DNA from: Curvularia sp. ZM96
Lineage: Eukaryota; Ascomycota; Dothideomycetes; Pleosporales; Pleosporaceae
Reading direction: 5' to 3'
Length of the DNA stretch: 64,000 bases
NCBI GenBank assembly: GCA_022457065.1
Contig: JAJGBQ010000001.1
Span: forward strand, 1,550,001 to 1,614,000
Shown here: positions 11,084-21,576 of the stretch, piece after piece
How positions within the stretch are numbered: the stretch's first letter is position 1
Layout: each line of letters starts with the position of its first letter
Notes under the pieces: generated by a model
The model's database searches: none
The model's input: the letters and a program-made list of their open reading frames with translations, nothing else
What the model was told of the DNA's origin: nothing
Translations under genes and position numbers: made by a program

Positions 11084-12039
11084 GGTAGATAAAACTGATG
11101 TCCTGCTCTTGCAACCCTCTCCCTAGTAGTCTTTGTCTTACTCCAAGCAAAGTGGGTGTGTATCTGTGCGCCAACGGCTGAAGAGATTTGGGTTGAATAA
11201 GCCTGAGGGAAGTAATGCAAGTGTCTAGTCAAACCAGGAGCCAAACTTTTCGAGTCAGAAAATTTCAGTGAAACCTAGGAGACGGCGGAGAGGCTGCAAC
11301 TAACAGGCTACATTAGGTAGTTCGTCGAGTGCAGCCATGCCGGCCCCCTTATCAGTGCGGCCCAGGACCTGACACTGGCCATGAGTGACAGGTCATCCAG
11401 GCCGTGTCCAGACGGAAGCGTGACAGTGGCACACGCATGCGGCGGCCCACTAGCCATCGCTAAGCCCCGGCACATGTTTGCCTTAACGGTTGACCGAAAG
11501 GAGTGGTGTCAGGGTCCAGTTGGCAGGCCGGCGGTGAAGTGAGACAGTCCGTCATTCACCTGATGCGTGTCCGCTAGCCAAGTGTGGCTTAGCCCGCCCT
11601 TGACAACGTTGCTGCGTGTGGTGTGGTGGGGATAGGCCTGCCTCGGTCGCGCAGCGCCACGAATTCTCGGCCGCCGTAGTTGCCCTGACTACATCTCCGA
11701 GTTTTGCCAGGTGTGGCGCGGAGGCATGGCAAAATCAGGTCACTTGTACCAGTAATGTGGAAAGGATGATGTAAGCCAAAGGCCGAACATGGTTGCAATA
11801 CGCTGCTGCTACGTGCAGGTTACAAGAAAACCTGGCGTGTCGCTGCTGTGCCAAACACCACATCCAGCGTACGCCAAAACATTAATAGGTAGTAGGTATA
11901 GTACAAATGCGCTTCAATCCCCTGAGGTGCTCCCCCTAGGTCATGTCATTACCGCTCTCTTCCGTCATCAGTCGTCTCCTTTTACCACTCCCGCTAAGCC
12001 ACCTCGTGCTAAACCAAACACCCCACCGCTACTCACAAT
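11084..12039. other. Intergenic region
   Basis: Between the F-box gene start and the 3' end of the Kei1 gene. A 9-bp imperfect inverted repeat (CCTGACACT / AGTGACAGG) lies at 11368-11392. Otherwise no gene, RNA or mobile element is seen. Confidence 0.5.
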
Positions 12040-13105
12040 CTACTTTGGCAGCTCGGGGTTCAACATCTTTAGTTGCGGCACTGGCGGTCCGGTTCCGGCT
12101 CTCCGTCTCCTCTCTCGCTCGTTGAAGCCAACGGGCTGGTCCAGCTGGGTGGCCTTCCTGAATCTGCCCCCAACTCCCCGCATCCAGTCCTCGCCCTCGT
12201 CAGCGCCGAGCCAGTACTTGGGTGCACCGCTAAGCATGGCCCGGCCGAGCTGGCCTCTCCAGCCGTTGCCCTCTTCTTTACCCTCAGCAAAGGGATTTTC
12301 GGCCAGGTCGTGCGCAGTCGTTTGCATGTCGTTCGAGTTGTACCACGCAGCAGAGGAAGCGTTGGCGGCCATGTGCTGACGGAGACACTGGCGTGCAAAA
12401 GCCAGCATGATGAAAACAAAGTAGACGCGCAGAGCCCAGAAACCAGAAATGAGCGAGATGCTCATGATGCTGCTGCTCTGGAAGACGGCATTGCCAAGAC
12501 CTGCGGCAGGGTCACTACCTTGGCCGACGGCGATGGCGTGTTGGCCGCCTTGGATACCGTTGGCTGGCTCGACAATGATGTCCACCTCCGAGACGTTGTG
12601 CTTGGGGCTGGTGAAGCCCGCGTTGTCCTTCATTCCAGGCGATAGCCCGGCATTCTCATCGGGGTGCGAAGCAAGCGCGTAGAACCATGCGATGCCGAAA
12701 AAGGCCGTGTATAGCGCGTTGATGACCGAGTCGAGTGCATACAGATGCGCAAGCAGCACGGATTCAAAGGGGCTCTGGAGTCGGATATGCTTGTATAGGT
12801 AGGTTGTGGTGACAAGTGCAAAGGTCGAGTATAGGTACATGGACAGTTGCCAGCCATCGATTTTGGCGCCGGTGAGCAGCGCCAGGAGGCCGTAGACGCC
12901 TGACGCCTTGTTGATGATCTGGAGGAAGGTAATGATCTCGGCGCCAGTACGCAGCGACATTTTCTGCAGAAATGTCTACGAGCAGGTATCAGTCTCTCTC
13001 TTCTGTCGTGTAGCATCTTGGCTGAAATATTCCCAGCTGGGCTGGCTGGGCTTCCTGACGTACCTTGGGCCGCGGAATCTCGAGAATGTGGGCGGGCACC
13101 ATCAT
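12040..13105 (-). CDS. KEI1: Inositol phosphorylceramide synthase regulatory subunit Kei1
   Basis: Predicted 325-aa Golgi membrane protein of the Kei1 (DUF1753) family, the fungal-specific partner of the Aur1 catalytic subunit that makes inositol phosphorylceramide. Exons 13105-13064 and 12975-12040, with an 88-bp intron (GTACGT...TAG). The short first exon encodes MMVPAHILEIPRPK and continues TFLQKMSLRTGAE, the family's conserved start. Four hydrophobic segments are visible, the last being a long one around SISLISGFWALRVYFVF. The cytosolic tail holds the acidic/aromatic block ENPFAEGKEEGNGWRG, then GAPKYWLG and a basic end. Starting at the internal MSLRTG would lose the conserved N-terminus. 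Function is by family. Confidence 0.88.
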
Positions 13106-14252
13106 GGCGACGGTTGGGCGCAGAGAGAAGCTCTGCGTGCGTATGAAGCGAGGAAAAGGCTATCTATGATTTTTTGCTAAGACTGCGACGCTGTGTGCAC
13201 ATGCGGCGAGAGGCGTTGTGTGTTGTGGAAGAGGGTCGGTCATGGTCCCTGCGGAAGCCCCGGGAGATTTGCTAATCTTGTTGTAGGGCTGACCGAAGCT
13301 AGCCCCCTTGCCCGGACAATTTGCGCACGCATCTACCCGTGGATGGGCATTTTGCCAAACACAGTCCTGATCTCACTGGTACTTTACGGTGAGCTGGCGT
13401 CGACATTCGGTCCGAAGCCCCAACGTACGGTGCGTTTCCTTAGTTTGCCTCGACCCGTACCGCAAACCTAGTCATGACGTATTCGGCGCCCCCAGCTCTG
13501 TATTGGGCTCAGCCACTCTGTGTATCTCGCCAAGGACGTATTTGGCAATTACTATGTCCGAATGTCTCCTAGTTGACTTGGAATTCTTCGTCAACCGTAC
13601 TAAAACATGTATAGGTACTTAGTACGCCAATTACCATGTGTTCGCCCGGCAATACGGCATCACGCGACACCATGGCCAACTAGCCTGCCTGTAGGTATGC
13701 CTGATTGCATATCCGTTAGTTGCCCAAGTAGACCAGAGTAATGCATTGCCACGAATTTCACTCGGTGCCATGGTATATTTAGATTGCGGGACCTTGGCTG
13801 CACAAGTTATGCTATGGAAGGTTGCAAACAGCTAGCCTCGATGTCTATAGAACTCCTTCGTGGCAGAGGACCGGTCAAGCAACAAGGCTGCACAAAGTAG
13901 GCAACAAGGCGTACTGGATATATGCAAAGATGCAGTAATGTCGTAGAGGTTCTCCGATATGTAAGAGCAAACGAAAAGAAAGACCTATCCTACTCTATCG
14001 ATACGAGCGCAGAAGTGGCGAAGAAACTTAAATTCTGTGATAATATAAATCTAGGACCATGACAAGTTTTGGGAACACCGAAAGTGACCAGAGCCTTGCC
14101 CCTTCTATCCAGTATGTGCACAGTGCGAAACAGAGTAGTCATAATATACAAGTGGTGTCGTACCACGTCAATGTCCAAGCACTGGATGGCTCTGCTTGGT
14201 TCCGTTTCGTCGAATGTAGATTTCGAACCTTCGGCTAGTTGCTTGCCTCATT
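13106..14252. other. 1.1-kb intergenic region
   Basis: Between the Kei1 start and the Suv3 stop codon. AT-rich towards 14 kb. No gene, repeat or RNA is recognised. Confidence 0.5.
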
Positions 14253-16623
14253 TTAAGCCTTTGCAACAGCTCCTTTGTGTTCTTCTGTAACCGAGTTGAG
14301 CTCACTGGTGAATGAATCGTTCGGGTGTTCGTTCATGTTTGCTTCATTCGACAGTCCATCAGGTATCTGTCCTTGCTGGCTTTCGGCTTCGTCATTTGGC
14401 TCTTCAAGGTCCGTTTGCATCTGTTTTCTCGCCTTGTTTCTCGATTGAATTTGTCGTAACCGCGCTTGTTCAACGAATGAGAATTCAGTGAGCGTCCCCT
14501 CAATCCGGTCTTCGACCAGTTTCTTGGTATAGTTTGCAAGAGCCCTGGTCGTAAAGACATTGGGGAAACGATAGCTCAACCAGAGGTAGCATACAAGCAT
14601 CTTGTGTAATTGCTCGAGCTTCAATAGATATTCCCGGTATTCCACTTCACCAGAGGGCGGCTGGTCGTCCATGACACTGAGTGGGAGGCACTCGATATCT
14701 AGCAAACTCCCTGATTTGCCATCGGCTATGCATTCAGCGAGTCTCCGAAGAAATTTCCGCTCGGGAGCAGAACGCATATTGATAGGCGCAGCACAAATCA
14801 CAATGCGGTCTTGAACGCTAAGATTCTTGACAGGATGGATGACGTCGGCAATCGCTGTTTGGTCTTTTAGCGCACAGAGGTAAAAGCGAGGGTGTATTAT
14901 CGAGATCTCGTGCAGGCGCAACATGATGTAACTGAAAGGTGTGCCAGGTGGGAAGTAGTTTGCAAATCGCTCCACTACCAGAGAAGGAGGAAACAGCCCG
15001 GCCGACTTGATCTCTTCAGGCTCTCGCGCCATACCCCTTTTCAGGTAACCAAGATCTGCGGGATCAAGCGTTGTGACCCATCCAACTGTGTTTGATTCAG
15101 ATGATTTTGCCTCCTCGGCATCAGGCACTTTGTCGTCTAGCCCTATGGTGGGATCGATGGCAGTATCAGCCACTGAAACTTGTTTCAGATCTTGATTGAC
15201 TGCTTGATGAGCTGTCTTGTAGCGGCCGGCACGGCCTGCAATTTGTTTGAGATCTGAAATTTGCAGTGGCACGAGATTTGTGCCATCACTCTTAATAGTA
15301 GAGTCGAAGATGACACGCTTGATGGCACTACAACAGTCAGTTCCTCCTTGGCAATGCTGGGTCAGATACTACTCACAGATTGAGACCCATGCCAATGGCA
15401 TCACTAGCTACCAGAAAGTCGTACTCGTTGTCTGGGTCGTTAAACAACCGGGCTTGTTGAGCTCTTGTCTCTGGTGGCAAGCTTCCATAAACAATCGCGC
15501 ATTTTTTGCCTGTCTTCTTCTCGATTTCTCGCCGTAGAGCGTGGATACCGAGGACTGTGAAAGCTACAATACAGTCGCCCTTCTCGAGTCCGTTGAGCTT
15601 TCCTTGCAAACTTCGTGGCTGGACCTTGAGCGGGGTTAGACGGTTATACTCATGGACATGGACCTTGTCGCCGACAAGAGCGCAGAGTTCACGCATCAAT
15701 GGAACTGTCCGCGCTTCTCCACAGAGGTGAATCTCTCTCGCTTTCAGGCCAAGGAAGGCCTGGGTCCAAGCCCAACCTCGATCACGGTGGTTGATCATCT
15801 GTATCTCGTCTATGACAGCAACATCAAACTCTGTGTTGAGTGGAGCCATCTCCACAGTGCAACTGTACATTTGAGGGCGCTCTCCTTGTGGTATCCGCTG
15901 TTCCTCGCCAGTAACCAAAGCGCATGGTTTCCCTTTTGCATTGAGACGTGTGTATACTTCGTGGGCGAGGAGGCGCAGCGGTCCAAGGTAGATTCCTGAC
16001 TTTACTTCCTCAAGACGCTTGAGGGCATGGTAAGTTTTACCAGAGTTGGTCGGACCAACGTGCATATGTACGGTGCGTGGAATCTCTCGTGTCGCAGGGT
16101 ACCACTCGGCCGGATATCGCAAGTCAGCCACCTCTTTCTGGTTCTCCAACTCGGCTGCCGTAAAGCGTCCTCCATATACTTGCGCATAGAATTGTTGTCG
16201 CAGTTGTGTTTGAAGTGTTGGCTTGCCCCGCCTTGCCTGACGGGCCAGTGTCTGCAGCTCGGGCGTGTTTCGTTTGAGCTGTACATCGATGGCTCTTTCG
16301 AAGGTGAGCCATTCACGATCAAATTCCTCCTTGGTCAAATGAAGGCTCTCGAGAACCCCTGGCTCGTTCAATTCCTTCTTTAGCTTGATTAGCTTTTCTT
16401 GGACGATGCGAGTGGGTGGCGCGGCGTTCTTGAGGCCACCCAAAAGAACAGGACTGCTTTGTTCGAGGGGATTGTAGTGGGTGCCATGTTTTCCGAATCT
16501 GGACGATGTAACTCGTTGTGCAATCTGGATTCTAGGGACAAGGCGTGGCGGCTGTGGTCGTGAGCGGGCGGCGAAGGCGCAGAAGAGACATAGCGAATTG
16601 CGACGTAGTGGCGGGGGAAGCAT
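14253..16623 (-). CDS. SUV3: Mitochondrial ATP-dependent RNA helicase Suv3
   Basis: Predicted 773-aa DExH helicase, the helicase of the mitochondrial RNA-degrading exosome. Exons 16623-15377 and 15327-14253 with a 49-bp intron that splits the conserved GMGLNL-AIKRVIF block. The N-terminal 40 residues are rich in Arg, Pro and Ser with no acidic residues, as in a matrix-targeting sequence. Motif I GPTNSGKT is at about 190-197, motif II DEIQ at about 272-275 and motif VI QIAGRAGR at about 444-451. The Suv3 C-terminal region (LPP...YREYLLKLEQLHKMLVCYLW) is followed by an acidic, Gln-rich tail. Length matches fungal Suv3. It is transcribed divergently from SEC1 with only about 400 bp between the start codons. 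Confidence 0.95.
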
Positions 16624-17027
16624 GCCAAAGGCGGGTGGATGTATTTGGACGGCAAACTAGAAGTCGAGAAGGAGAGGAAAGAAGAAGAGGGAAGCAGGAC
16701 TAAGTCGCAATATGCATGAGGGCGACAATGGGTAATATGTCTTTGCGATCAACGATATCATGGCTAGGAAAAAGTTGGGCCAAGCCCTAATGCAGACACC
16801 TCCGGCGGGCAAGGGGACCGCCGCGGCCGCAGCTGCAACACCAGGCCAAGCTGCGACGCGCTCCCCACGTCCTATACTCCAACCTTCAACCCTCCGCCGC
16901 TCGTCTGCACCGCTCGCTACTGAGGGCGCTCTCGACACGTTGAAGCGACCTCGCTCGAATCACCACCGAGTCTCTCTCTTTCCTCTTTTCATCACGGCGG
17001 CATTGCAGCCTGCCGTACCCCGCCAGC
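16624..17027. promoter_or_regulatory. Shared divergent promoter SUV3 / SEC1
   Basis: The 404 bp between the two start codons must hold both promoters and 5' leaders. It has a GC-rich centre with a NotI-like GCGGCCGC-related core near 16823 and no TATA box near either start. Open frames here do not join either gene. Confidence 0.6.
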
Positions 17028-19472
17028 ATGGCTTCCATGATAGACATTCAGAAAGAACGTACGAAGACCCCGTATACCGCGCACCAAGGAGACCGCCGCT
17101 GATATGCAACCATGTAGTCATACTCAACGCGATCCGGCAGACGACTCGCGGCGACGTGCGACAACCCTAGCCCGATGAAGCCCAAGCACAGCTAACGGTG
17201 CCCAGTGGAAGATACTCATTGTGGACGAATACAGCCAGAAGCTGATCAACAACGTGGTCAAGGAAGATGATATCCTCAATCTCAACATTACGAGTACGCC
17301 ATCTGCATTGCAATTCCAACAACACCCCCTGACCTCGCCATAGACATCGAGCGCATCGAAGACCGGCGGCAGCCCATACGAGACATGGACGCTGTGTACA
17401 TCATTACCCCCAAACCACACATTGTCGACTGCATGATGGCCGAGTTTGATCAGCGGCGGTATAGAGGCTTCTTCTTGATATGGACCACATGTGAGGGCAC
17501 TGTCTACATTGGATGGGAACTTCAGGCTGATGAGCTTAGTGCTACCACCACACCTCAAGGAGCGTATAGACCGCTCCCAATTGGCACGCGAGCAGATTAG
17601 AAGCTTCCGGACAGTCCACCTCGACTTCCACCCACAAGAGTCAAATCTCGTCATCTTCAAAGACCCCTGGAGCTTTCCAACCCTCTACCATCCCGAATGC
17701 AACAACCTCGTAGTTCGGCACATGGAGGATATCGCTGAGAGAGTAAGCGACTTTGCTCTTGTGTGAAAACTGAATTAACTCTCGACAGATTACTGGAGTA
17801 TGCGTTGCACTTGGCGAATATCCACTTATACGATACTACCGACCCCGAAACCCAACACATGAAGCCAGCGTCCTTTGCTCCCATCTTGCGCGATTCGTAC
17901 AAGACAAGCTCGACATGTATGCACAATTTAACCAGGATTTCCCTCCGCAGTCCAACCGACCTCGCGGTGCACTCTACATCACCGACCGATCAATGGACCT
18001 CATGGCTCCCTTCGTTCATGAGTTTACATACCAAGCAATGGCCATGGACCTACTACCCATACAAGACGGCGACAAGGTTACGTATCGGACCAATGTCAAC
18101 GAGGAGGACCCGGAGTCTGAGGAAAAGGACATGGAGATCTCGGACAAAGACAAGATATGGGTTGAGAATCGACATCGACACATGAAAGATACTCTCGACA
18201 AACTGATCAGCGATTTCCAAAAATTCATTGCCGACAACCCCCACTTTACAAACCAAGACGCGCAAAACGCCGCAGGTATGAACGGGCTAAACGCCATCAA
18301 AGATATGATTGCTGGATTGCCGCAATTCCAGGAGATGAAGGAAGCCTATTCCTTGCACCTTACCATGGCGCAGAAATGCATGGAAATTTTTCAGAAGCAC
18401 AAACTGCCAGACTTGGCCTCTGTGGAACAGGTAAGCCATTCTAGCCTTAGTGTTATGGCTGTTACTGACTCGGCAGTGTCTGGCTACTGGGCTCGACGAG
18501 GATTATCGGAAGCCCAAGAATATGACTGATCAGATCGTCCGGACACTAGATGACGATGAGATAACTCCAGCTGACAGACTACGACTTATTGCGCTCTACG
18601 TGCTCTTCAAGAACGGGATACTGCCAGCCGACCTACAAAAGCTCATCTTCCACGCACAGCTGCCACCACTAGACGGCGAAGTAATTCGCAATCTGGATCT
18701 GCTCGGAGCGCGAGTGGCAAAACAACTCAAGGAAAAGAGAGACCCGACTCCACCCCTTTTCCCACCCAAGCCAGCACCACCGCCTAACCAAGAAGACTAT
18801 GGATTGTCAAGATTCACCCCAGCCCTGCAGGACATGCTAGAAGAACACGCCCGTGGTACCCTTCCTCAAGACACCTTCCCCTTTACAAAGATGTCGCCTG
18901 AAGACGCCGCTAGCATGGCGCAAGATAATAATGCTGCCCCGACGTCCCTTCGCGCTGCGAAACCAACGTGGGCCAAGTCTCGAGCAGCCAGTGCAGAGCC
19001 ACGACAGCGTGTCATTGTATTCATGGCCGGCGGTGCGACATACTCCGAATCTCGTGCGTGCTACGAAGTTTCGAATAAGACGAACCGCGATGTCTTCCTC
19101 GTGACCTCGCACATGATGAAGCCACAACTTTTCCTTCGTCAAGTTGGCGACCTGAGCCAGAACCGCCGCAACCTGCGCCTGCCTATCGATGGGCCCCAAC
19201 CAAAAGCTCCAGACCATCTCTTTGAGAAACCAGAGCCACCAAAGCCAGCACCACCTCCCGCTGGCACTAAGCCGCCTATGCCTGGAGGCCTACCCTCCGG
19301 ACCGAGAGTTGGTGGCCCGAAGCCTCCAACAGCTGCCATGGGTGCCATTAATCTCAACTCCCCGAAACACAGCCCCACACCATCACAGAGCAGCACGAAG
19401 CCCGGTAAAGAAGACAAGGATGGCAAGGAGAAGAAAAAGAAGAAGCTACACTTGTTCTCTTCCAAACATTGA
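17028..19472 (+). CDS. SEC1: Sec1/Munc18-family protein Sec1
   Basis: Predicted 714-aa SM protein that binds SNARE complexes at the plasma membrane during exocytosis. Seven coding exons: 17028-17058, 17118-17155, 17206-17293, 17344-17490, 17540-17742, 17789-18430 and 18477-19472, all with GT...AG introns of 46-59 bp. The first four short exons carry the conserved N-terminus (ILNAIRQTTRGDWKILIVDE and DILNLNIT). Later landmarks are PRGALYITDRSMDLMAPFVHE and AGGATYSESRACYE near the C-terminal domain 3. The last 80 residues are Pro/Gly-rich and end in a lysine run, a tail seen in filamentous fungi. The five-prime dense introns are typical of this gene. Identity is sure; the exact first exon is by homology to the family pattern. 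Confidence 0.93.
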
Positions 19473-19845
19473 TCAACACGCTAGGTAACTAGGTATTTTT
19501 GGGTCTATAGTGCAATCTTTGTTGGCGTTGTTTTGTTTCGTTCCTAGCAAAGACTAAGAGTCTCGTTACCTTTTGCATGGCAAGGCGTTGGGCGGCGCAT
19601 GCAAAAACTTGTTTCGTGGAGTTTGCCAGGCTACACCTGACACTGAATGTTTGTGTTAGCAATTATATAGAATAGGGTCTTGTTGGAGTACTTGTAATAA
19701 GAAAAAGATTTTGATTCATCGAGTCTCCACCTTAGACTTCCATACTCCACGTCGCTTCGATCATGGCTTCCGTTGAGATCTTTCCATATCACTTTCGTCA
19801 TCTTGACAACCCCGTGTTAAACACCTTCCGTCCCTCTTCTTGCTC
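19473..19845. other. Convergent 3' region SEC1 / DIB1
   Basis: 3' ends of two convergent genes, AT-rich, no coding content. Confidence 0.5.
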
Positions 19846-20396
19846 CTAATAAGCCCAACTAGTCGAGTAGTCCCTGGGACTCACAACTAGTCCCTTGCCC
19901 TTACTCGCGCCCCGATACACCATCTCCAAGATATCAATCAGCTCTTGCTTGTCGCCAATCGGAAAGTTGATCTTGTTGTTGTTGCCCGTGCCAAAATCAA
20001 CCAGAATATGCTTGTTGCGCCAGAAAAACATGACGGTGCATGGGTCGTAGAGTTCGTACATGTGATTGAAATCAGGGACTTGCTGTTTTGGGGTTCACGT
20101 CAGTAAAGCGCTTGTTCAAAAGACAAAATGTACGTAAAAGAGAGAAAGGAAAACAGTGTAAGGAATGGTCATATTGGGGGAAGGTGGTTTTGTAACCGTA
20201 CCTTGATATCGATGAGATAGATGACGACCCAGTCCTTGACTTTATCGGCGATCTTGTACAGTTTCTCGTCCATGTCCATGCACTCGGGGTCCGCGTCGCT
20301 GCCGAAGCGGAGGCAGACTATGCGGCGCTCTTCGCTGACAATGGCTTGGTCTACGTGCCAGGCGGTGGGGAGGTGCTGGAGCATTACGGAGCCCAT
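19846..20396 (-). CDS. DIB1: U5 snRNP thioredoxin-fold protein Dib1/Dim1
   Basis: Predicted 143-aa core spliceosome component, one of the most conserved eukaryotic proteins; it sits in the U4/U6.U5 tri-snRNP and must leave before activation. Exons 20396-20202 and 20082-19846 with a 119-bp intron. Signature stretches are HLPTAWHVDQAIVSEE, CLRFGSDADPECMDMDE and NKHILVDFGTGNNNKINF, and it ends RDYSTSWAY. Length equals the family norm. The thioredoxin-like fold lacks the CXXC redox pair, as in all Dib1 proteins. The start at 20396 gives the canonical MGSVMLQHL. Confidence 0.97.
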
Positions 20397-20706
20397 AGTG
20401 TTGACGTTAGAAGTGAACAGGGTGTATGCTCGTGTATATGGACAGTGGTACAGGTGCAAGAAGCGGATGTTGGCGAGCTGGTGAAGAAGCAATCGTGGCA
20501 AAGAGCCAAAGACAAAATATAACAAAGTCCCGTGCGTTTTAGTCGAAGGTGAAGGTAAGTGCGGTCATGTGATCGCACGTTGAGTGATATCATTTCCCCA
20601 ATGGCCCGTTTGCTTGCTTCAACTACACCGCTTGGCTTCTGCTGAAGGCCAGAAGTACGTGAAATTCATAAGATGAGATAAGAGTGACACCCTCGAAGTG
20701 AGACCG
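20397..20706. other. Intergenic, upstream of DIB1
   Basis: DIB1 promoter and 3' region of the downstream small gene. No other feature seen. Confidence 0.5.
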
Positions 20707-21186
20707 TTAGTATCTCACTCCCTCCGAATAATACTCCTCCACCCTCCTCTCCGGCGCATAATAACTCGACAAAGCACCTCCAGCTTCTCTCCTCCCATCC
20801 CGGTTTTCAATCATCTCCTGTACAAACTCCTCGTAGCTGCCATACGGCCTCCCTCTCTCTTGCGGTCTCTGTGCCGCCCAGGCCAGATAGGCGGCTTTTT
20901 GCTCTGCAGTTGTCTGTCTAGGAGAGTGTGATAGCGTTTGTGGTTGGACAGATGTTTGGTCAGCCAGCTCCGTATGCCGACGACCTGTGACTGGATCACG
21001 CCCAGCTGCTTGACGTGCTTCTGCAAGCAGGTCGGTGTCCGGGGCAGCGCTCGGCTGTGAAAGGTTGGTGTGATTTGTTGGAGCAATATAGGACTGAGTG
21101 CGGTATGCTTTTTCGTACGGATTCGACTTTCCACGCAGCTTATTGAAAAACGAGGAGGCAGTTGATGTGATTGAGATAACGGCCAT
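20707..21186 (-). CDS. Uncharacterised 159-aa hydrophilic protein
   Basis: Single-exon gene of unknown function. The ATG at 21186 gives MAVISITSTASSFFNKLRGK; a few codons upstream in frame there is only a TTG. A short hydrophobic/Ser/Thr start is followed by a basic patch, a polar Gln/Thr/Ser middle, and a C-terminal half rich in charged and aromatic residues (QKAAYLAWAAQRPQERGRP, YGSYEEFVQEMIENRDGRRE) that ends in a Tyr/Glu/Arg-rich tail. The YLAWAAQ...YEEFVQEMI segment looks like a folded helical motif. I recognise no domain. The uninterrupted frame, the compositional order and the helical motif argue that it is a real gene. Confidence 0.6.
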   Translation of the reverse strand: MAVISITSTASSFFNKLRGKSNPYEKAYRTQSYIAPTNHTNLSQPSAAPDTDLLAEARQAAGRDPVTGRRHTELADQTSVQPQTLSHSPRQTTAEQKAAYLAWAAQRPQERGRPYGSYEEFVQEMIENRDGRREAGGALSSYYAPERRVEEYYSEGVRY

Positions 21187-21576
21187 GGTGTTCAAGCGGA
21201 CATAGTCTCACAGTCCTTGGGCTAGGCTGCTAGACAGCTAAATACTAACCAGAGATGCCTTCGCCGCCTGTGCCACGTGGGGCCAGGCTGGAGAAAAGTT
21301 CGCGTCGTAGCCTAATACTGTCAGGAGGTCTTTTGAGGCGTGAAGCGCTAACTCAATCGAGTGCTGCCACGGGCTAAATAGGTTAGGATCCGATAAACGC
21401 AGTTTGCTTTAAATTAGAGATACAGGTATTACAGGTTACCTACTATCACAAAGCATTGTTACAAGGTATGCATTTGCAGTACCTTCGAAGCATGAGAAGG
21501 GGAAGTAAAAATCAAAAAGTATTAAACAAGGCAACCACGAGAAGATGGAACCAGACAACTATGCATTATAAAACGA
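21187..21576. other. Intergenic region
   Basis: Between the small unknown gene and the 3' end of the Ufo1-like gene. No feature seen. Confidence 0.5.

Noticed and set aside
11368..11392. Imperfect inverted repeat CCTGACACT/AGTGACAGG
   Set aside because: Only 9 bp with one mismatch in intergenic DNA; expected by chance, no linked gene or repeat family.
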